A DNA stretch of 8,323 bases from the NCBI GenBank assembly GCA_050996405.1, contig JBPCRW010000023.1, positions 1-8,323 on the forward strand, in the 5' to 3' direction. Positions 6,616-8,323 of the stretch are shown here, piece after piece. A program made the translations under genes and the position numbers. Under the pieces are notes generated by a model that made no database searches, was not told the origin of the DNA, and was given only the letters and a program-made list of their open reading frames with translations. The stretch's first letter is position 1. Each line of letters starts with the position of its first letter. Source of the stretch: JBPCRW01 sp050996405 (GTDB lineage: Bacteria; Acidobacteriota; Blastocatellia; Pyrinomonadales; Pyrinomonadaceae).

Positions 6616-6846
6616 ATAACAAACGAATCTTTTTTACTTCGGGCTGACCTGTATGTGAGAAAGGATTGTAAAAGTTGAAAAACGAAGCCGGTGAGGTGAT
6701 TGACCTTAAAGAGCGCGATTGCGAGCTGTGAATGTTCCTTGCATTACGCGCTTTCATCCCAAAGACGCGGGGAGTGAGAAGGTCACCCGCCGGAACAAAA
6801 GAAGCGTCCATTTAGGAGCATTTTCTGTATTTTAGGGAGATTTGCC
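6616..6846 (+). other. Structured leader or small RNA region ahead of the secreted-protein gene
   Basis: No gene is visible, but the plus-strand RNA would fold. AGCGCG (6712-6717) pairs with CGCGCT (6747-6752), continued inside by TGCGAG (6720-6725) with CTTGCA (6738-6743). A second hairpin, GGG-A-GTGA with TCACCC, lies at about 6770-6788, and a short AGGT/ACCT stem sits at about 6695-6705. If sigma-54 promoter A is used, this is a long structured 5' leader or a separate small RNA. No known riboswitch was recognised. Confidence 0.35.
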
Positions 6847-7257
6847 ATGAGATTTAAAAATATCAGCGCGTTAAAGCGCACGGCGTTTATGTTTATGTTT
6901 GCGGCGGCAATCGTCATCGGCGCAAGTGCAACGTCATACGCCCAAAATCGCAATTACAACAATGGCTATGGCGTGGGCAATTATGAGCGTCAGGAACGCC
7001 GCGAGCGAAGATACGAAGAACGCCGCGAACATCGCGTTTATAATAACGGCGGTTACAATGGCTACTATAATAATGGTCGCTACAACAATAACGGCGGCTA
7101 TTATAGCAACGGCGGCGGATACAATAACGGCTATTACGACCCTTATTATAACAATCGCGGTTATAATAACGGCAGATACATCGGCGGCGGTTATTACCAT
7201 CGGGACAGCCGCAATCCGGTCAAGCGCGGCATTCACCATCTTTTCGGCGGTCACTAA
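6847..7257 (+). CDS. Small secreted Asn/Gly/Tyr-rich protein of unknown function
   Basis: A 136-residue protein. Residues 1-32 form a signal peptide (KR-rich start, hydrophobic FMFMFAAAIVIGA, cleavage after SYA). Residues 48-63 are a highly charged Arg/Glu segment. Residues 64-117 consist almost only of Asn, Gly and Tyr with scattered Arg, in irregular YNNGGY-type repeats. The end is basic and His-containing (HHLFGGH). GGGAGA six bases before the ATG supports the start. The composition suggests a disordered extracytoplasmic protein that could bind metal, polysaccharide or itself; none of this is shown by the sequence. Open frames on both strands across this gene reflect its repetitive codons and are not separate genes. 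It lies downstream of a candidate sigma-54 promoter and between metal-efflux genes. Confidence 0.75.
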   Translation: MRFKNISALKRTAFMFMFAAAIVIGASATSYAQNRNYNNGYGVGNYERQERRERRYEERREHRVYNNGGYNGYYNNGRYNNNGGYYSNGGGYNNGYYDPYYNNRGYNNGRYIGGGYYHRDSRNPVKRGIHHLFGGH

Positions 7258-7293
7258 ACCGTGCAAAAAAAACTCTCCCGAATAAATTGATTG

Positions 7294-7330
7294 GCGGGCA
7301 ATCGCCGGAAGTTCTCGGCGATGTGTCCGC
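7294..7330 (+). terminator. Strong hairpin downstream of the secreted-protein gene
   Basis: GCGGGCAATCGCCG (7294-7307) pairs with CGGCGAT, one bulged G, then TGTCCGC (7316-7330), giving 14 pairs including one G-T around an 8-base loop. It is the most stable stem seen outside coding sequence and lies 36 bp after the stop codon. The bases after it (TTCCTGAC) are not a T-run, so it may be a processing or stability element and not a simple terminator. Confidence 0.5.
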
Positions 7331-7462
7331 TTCCTGACTTACATTTTGTTTATTTGTTTAGAAGTAGGTACTTACCTGATGCCAATATAACTTCATCTAT
7401 GGATTAAGTAAGCGGACCAAATTGTTTTATAAATCATTTTCAGATTAGCTCAAGAATTATCG

Positions 7463-7512
7463 GAAGACCGAACAGGTTCACAAGCAAGCATCTATAAAAT
7501 AATTCGGTCTTC
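7463..7512. repeat. 10-bp perfect inverted repeat with 30-bp spacer
   Basis: GAAGACCGAA (7463-7472) and TTCGGTCTTC (7503-7512) are exact reverse complements. The plus-strand sequence after the right arm is T-rich (ATACTTATTTTT), so it could be a terminator with a large loop, or a paired protein-binding site. The right arm overlaps the open frame of the small membrane protein candidate. Confidence 0.45.
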
Positions 7513-7670
7513 ATACTTATTTTTGGATTTACATCGTTCCCGCTCTGGTTTTTATGATAGCCGTAATTTTTGTTGCGCCGCGTTTGATGGATTATTTAGA
7601 CCATCGGCAGGCAGAAAAATTCAAACGCGAGTCGCGTGAAGACGCACGGGCGAGCAGGAAACAATTCTAA
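7503..7670 (+). CDS. Possible small single-span membrane protein, start unresolved
   Basis: An open frame of up to 55 codons encodes a hydrophobic span (WIYIVPALVFMIAVIFVAP) followed by a charged tail (LDHRQAEKFKRESREDARAS). This reads like a real small membrane protein or a remnant of one. The problem is the start: the only ATG (7554) falls inside the hydrophobic span and would give 38 residues. Upstream codons back to the stop at 7500-7502 include only weak candidates such as CTG or ATT, and no good ribosome binding site is visible. It may be a 5'-truncated pseudogene. The product is not recognised. Confidence 0.35.
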   Translation, partial: FGLHTYFWIYIVPALVFMIAVIFVAPRLMDYLDHRQAEKFKRESREDARASRKQF

Positions 7671-7882
7671 AAAAATTACATAAAATTCCGATGGGTTTTA
7701 GATTCGTCCGAAACGCATTTTATACTCACCTGATAGAAAACATATTTATAAACGATCAGCGATTCCGTTGTCGTTTCGGCATTTCGTGACGGCTAAGCAA
7801 CGAGCGAATATCCGATTATTCTGCGGCATTTACCATTCCCGTATATCCCTTCAATTTGTGCAGATTCCTAATAAAACTTTGA
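7671..7882. other. Intergenic stretch with nothing recognised
   Basis: AT-rich sequence without a convincing gene, repeat or RNA. It separates the small membrane frame from the activator site and sigma-54 promoter region of the next gene. Confidence 0.4.
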
Positions 7883-7917
7883 GCTGTCTGATAATGGACA
7901 GCAACTGTCTGTAAGCA
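7883..7917. promoter_or_regulatory. Inverted and phased repeats, probable activator site upstream of sigma-54 promoter B
   Basis: GCTGTC (7883-7888) and GACAGC (7897-7902) form a perfect inverted repeat with an 8-base spacer. CTGTCTG occurs at 7884-7890 and again at 7905-7911, 21 bp apart, which is two helical turns. The right copy (7906-7917, TGTCTGTAAGCA) matches 11 of 12 bases of the element upstream of promoter A. Relative to the predicted start near 7999 this lies at about -82 to -116, the usual place for a sigma-54 activator. Confidence 0.6.
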
Positions 7918-7919
7918 AA

Positions 7920-7941
7920 CGAATTTTCTTAAGTAAATTCG
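7920..7941. repeat. 7-bp inverted repeat between activator site and promoter
   Basis: CGAATTT and AAATTCG are exact reverse complements around TCTTAAGT, followed by GGTTTTC on the plus strand. AT-rich DNA here would also suit bending by IHF or HU between activator and promoter. Its role is unknown. Confidence 0.35.
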
Positions 7942-7972
7942 GTTTTCATCAATAAATACGAGGTTTTATAAC

Positions 7973-7988
7973 TGGCACATTCCTTGCA
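7973..7988 (+). promoter_or_regulatory. Sigma-54 (-24/-12) promoter B
   Basis: TGGCACATTCCTTGCA matches the -24/-12 consensus TGGCACG-N4-TTGCA at every defined position except one (A for G). GG (7974-7975) and GC (7986-7987) are exactly 10 bases apart. The predicted start is near 7999, leaving a leader of about 36 bases to the ATG at 8035. Confidence 0.8.
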
Positions 7989-8034
7989 ATATCAATCGCA
8001 GAATAGAGAACTAATTATAATTCGGGTTAATAAA

Positions 8035-8323
8035 ATGAGCGACACAAAACGTAAAACAATTCTTTTTACGTTCAATTTACTAATGACAATAATTTTGTCT
8101 GTCTTTTTCATAGTGCCGGTTTTCGCGCACGGCGGCGTAGACGATGAAAAGCCAGCCGCGACACCCGTTTCTAATCAAAAGGGAATGGTCGTGCGAACGG
8201 CTCGCGCGGGCGACTTTGAAGTATTGCTTAAGCACTCGCTGCTTGAACCAGACACGGAAACGGCGGCAAAACTTTTTATCACGCGATTCGCAACTAACGA
8301 GCCTTTTGCCGATGCCAAACCGA
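8035..8323 (+). CDS. Secreted protein resembling RND efflux periplasmic adaptor (start only)
   Basis: The first 96 codons of a gene that runs off the window. Residues 1-31 are a signal peptide (basic start, hydrophobic core at about 9-27, cleavage after VFA). The mature protein would begin HGGVDDEKP, with a histidine as first residue. The segment MVVRTARAGDFEVLLKH with LLEPDTETAAKLFITRF (residues 51-84) resembles an N-terminal domain I associate with CzcB/CusB-type adaptors of metal RND pumps, from memory only. No strong Shine-Dalgarno is visible; the nearest purine run is in the leader around 8023. It is preceded by a near-perfect sigma-54 promoter and fits a metal-efflux neighbourhood. Confidence 0.65.
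   Translation, partial: MSDTKRKTILFTFNLLMTIILSVFFIVPVFAHGGVDDEKPAATPVSNQKGMVVRTARAGDFEVLLKHSLLEPDTETAAKLFITRFATNEPFADAKP

Noticed and set aside
6726..6744. Third sigma-54-like site containing TTCCTTGCA, the same 9-mer as in promoter B
   Set aside because: At the strict 10-base spacing the -24 dinucleotide is TG and not GG, so the invariant part of the motif is missing; the segment is better explained as part of a hairpin.
6899..7285. Long open frames on both strands over the Asn/Gly/Tyr-rich gene
   Set aside because: They are Ile/Ala/Thr- or Val-rich translations of the repetitive AAY/GGY/TAY codons of the real gene, and lack starts with ribosome binding sites.
1..8323. CRISPR array, rRNA, intact insertion sequence or retron-like system
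   Set aside because: No regularly spaced direct repeats, rRNA sequence, transposase with terminal repeats or reverse transcriptase motif was seen.

Overview
The window looks like a stretch of a free-living Gram-negative bacterial chromosome. I infer Acidobacteriota (Blastocatellia/Pyrinomonadaceae type) from the moderate GC content, the style of the ABC and CDF proteins, and the small Asn/Gly/Tyr-rich secreted protein. That placement comes from memory of such proteins and is low confidence. The theme is metal efflux and envelope stress, next to the scar of an integrated element.

Left part (1-1980), decayed mobile or accessory DNA. Positions 78-127 on the minus strand match the 3' half of a tRNA-Thr with anticodon CGU and an encoded CCA. 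No matching 5' half is visible, so this reads as an attachment-site copy. Directly beside it lies a tyrosine integrase (168-816) that has lost its N-terminal domains, carries a one-base frameshift and has Arg where the catalytic His of box II is expected. Next come an intact-looking type II toxin-antitoxin pair (antitoxin 898-1176, PIN-domain toxin 1163-1570) with its own extended -10 promoter, and a convergent fragment of an AAA-type ATPase whose Walker A lysine is missing. An AT-rich stretch of about 550 bp without a convincing gene follows.

Middle part (2531-6327), a metal-responsive operon on the plus strand: an RcnR/FrmR-class repressor carrying the His-Cys-His-His ligand pattern, preceded by a G-tract operator resembling the RcnR site; a 660-residue ABC exporter half-transporter with an unusual insert in its ATPase domain; a His-rich CDF efflux protein; and a second CDF gene broken by a frameshift and truncation.

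Right part (6328-8323), a regulatory-rich zone. Two candidate sigma-54 (-24/-12) promoters are visible. The one at 7973-7988 is nearly perfect and lies just upstream of the start of a secreted protein that resembles RND efflux periplasmic adaptors and runs off the window. The other (6590-6605) precedes a structured leader and a small secreted Asn/Gly/Tyr-rich protein. Each has, 60-140 bp upstream, copies of a shared element whose best pair matches at 11 of 12 bases. The elements form inverted or helically phased repeats, as expected for an enhancer-binding activator. The simplest joint reading is a metal or envelope stress regulon: cytoplasmic metal is sensed by the RcnR-like repressor and exported by CDF proteins, while the periplasmic arm (adaptor and secreted protein) is under sigma-54 control, a logic comparable to the zinc-responsive ZraSR/zraP system of enterobacteria. 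The combination is inference, but each motif is visible in the sequence.
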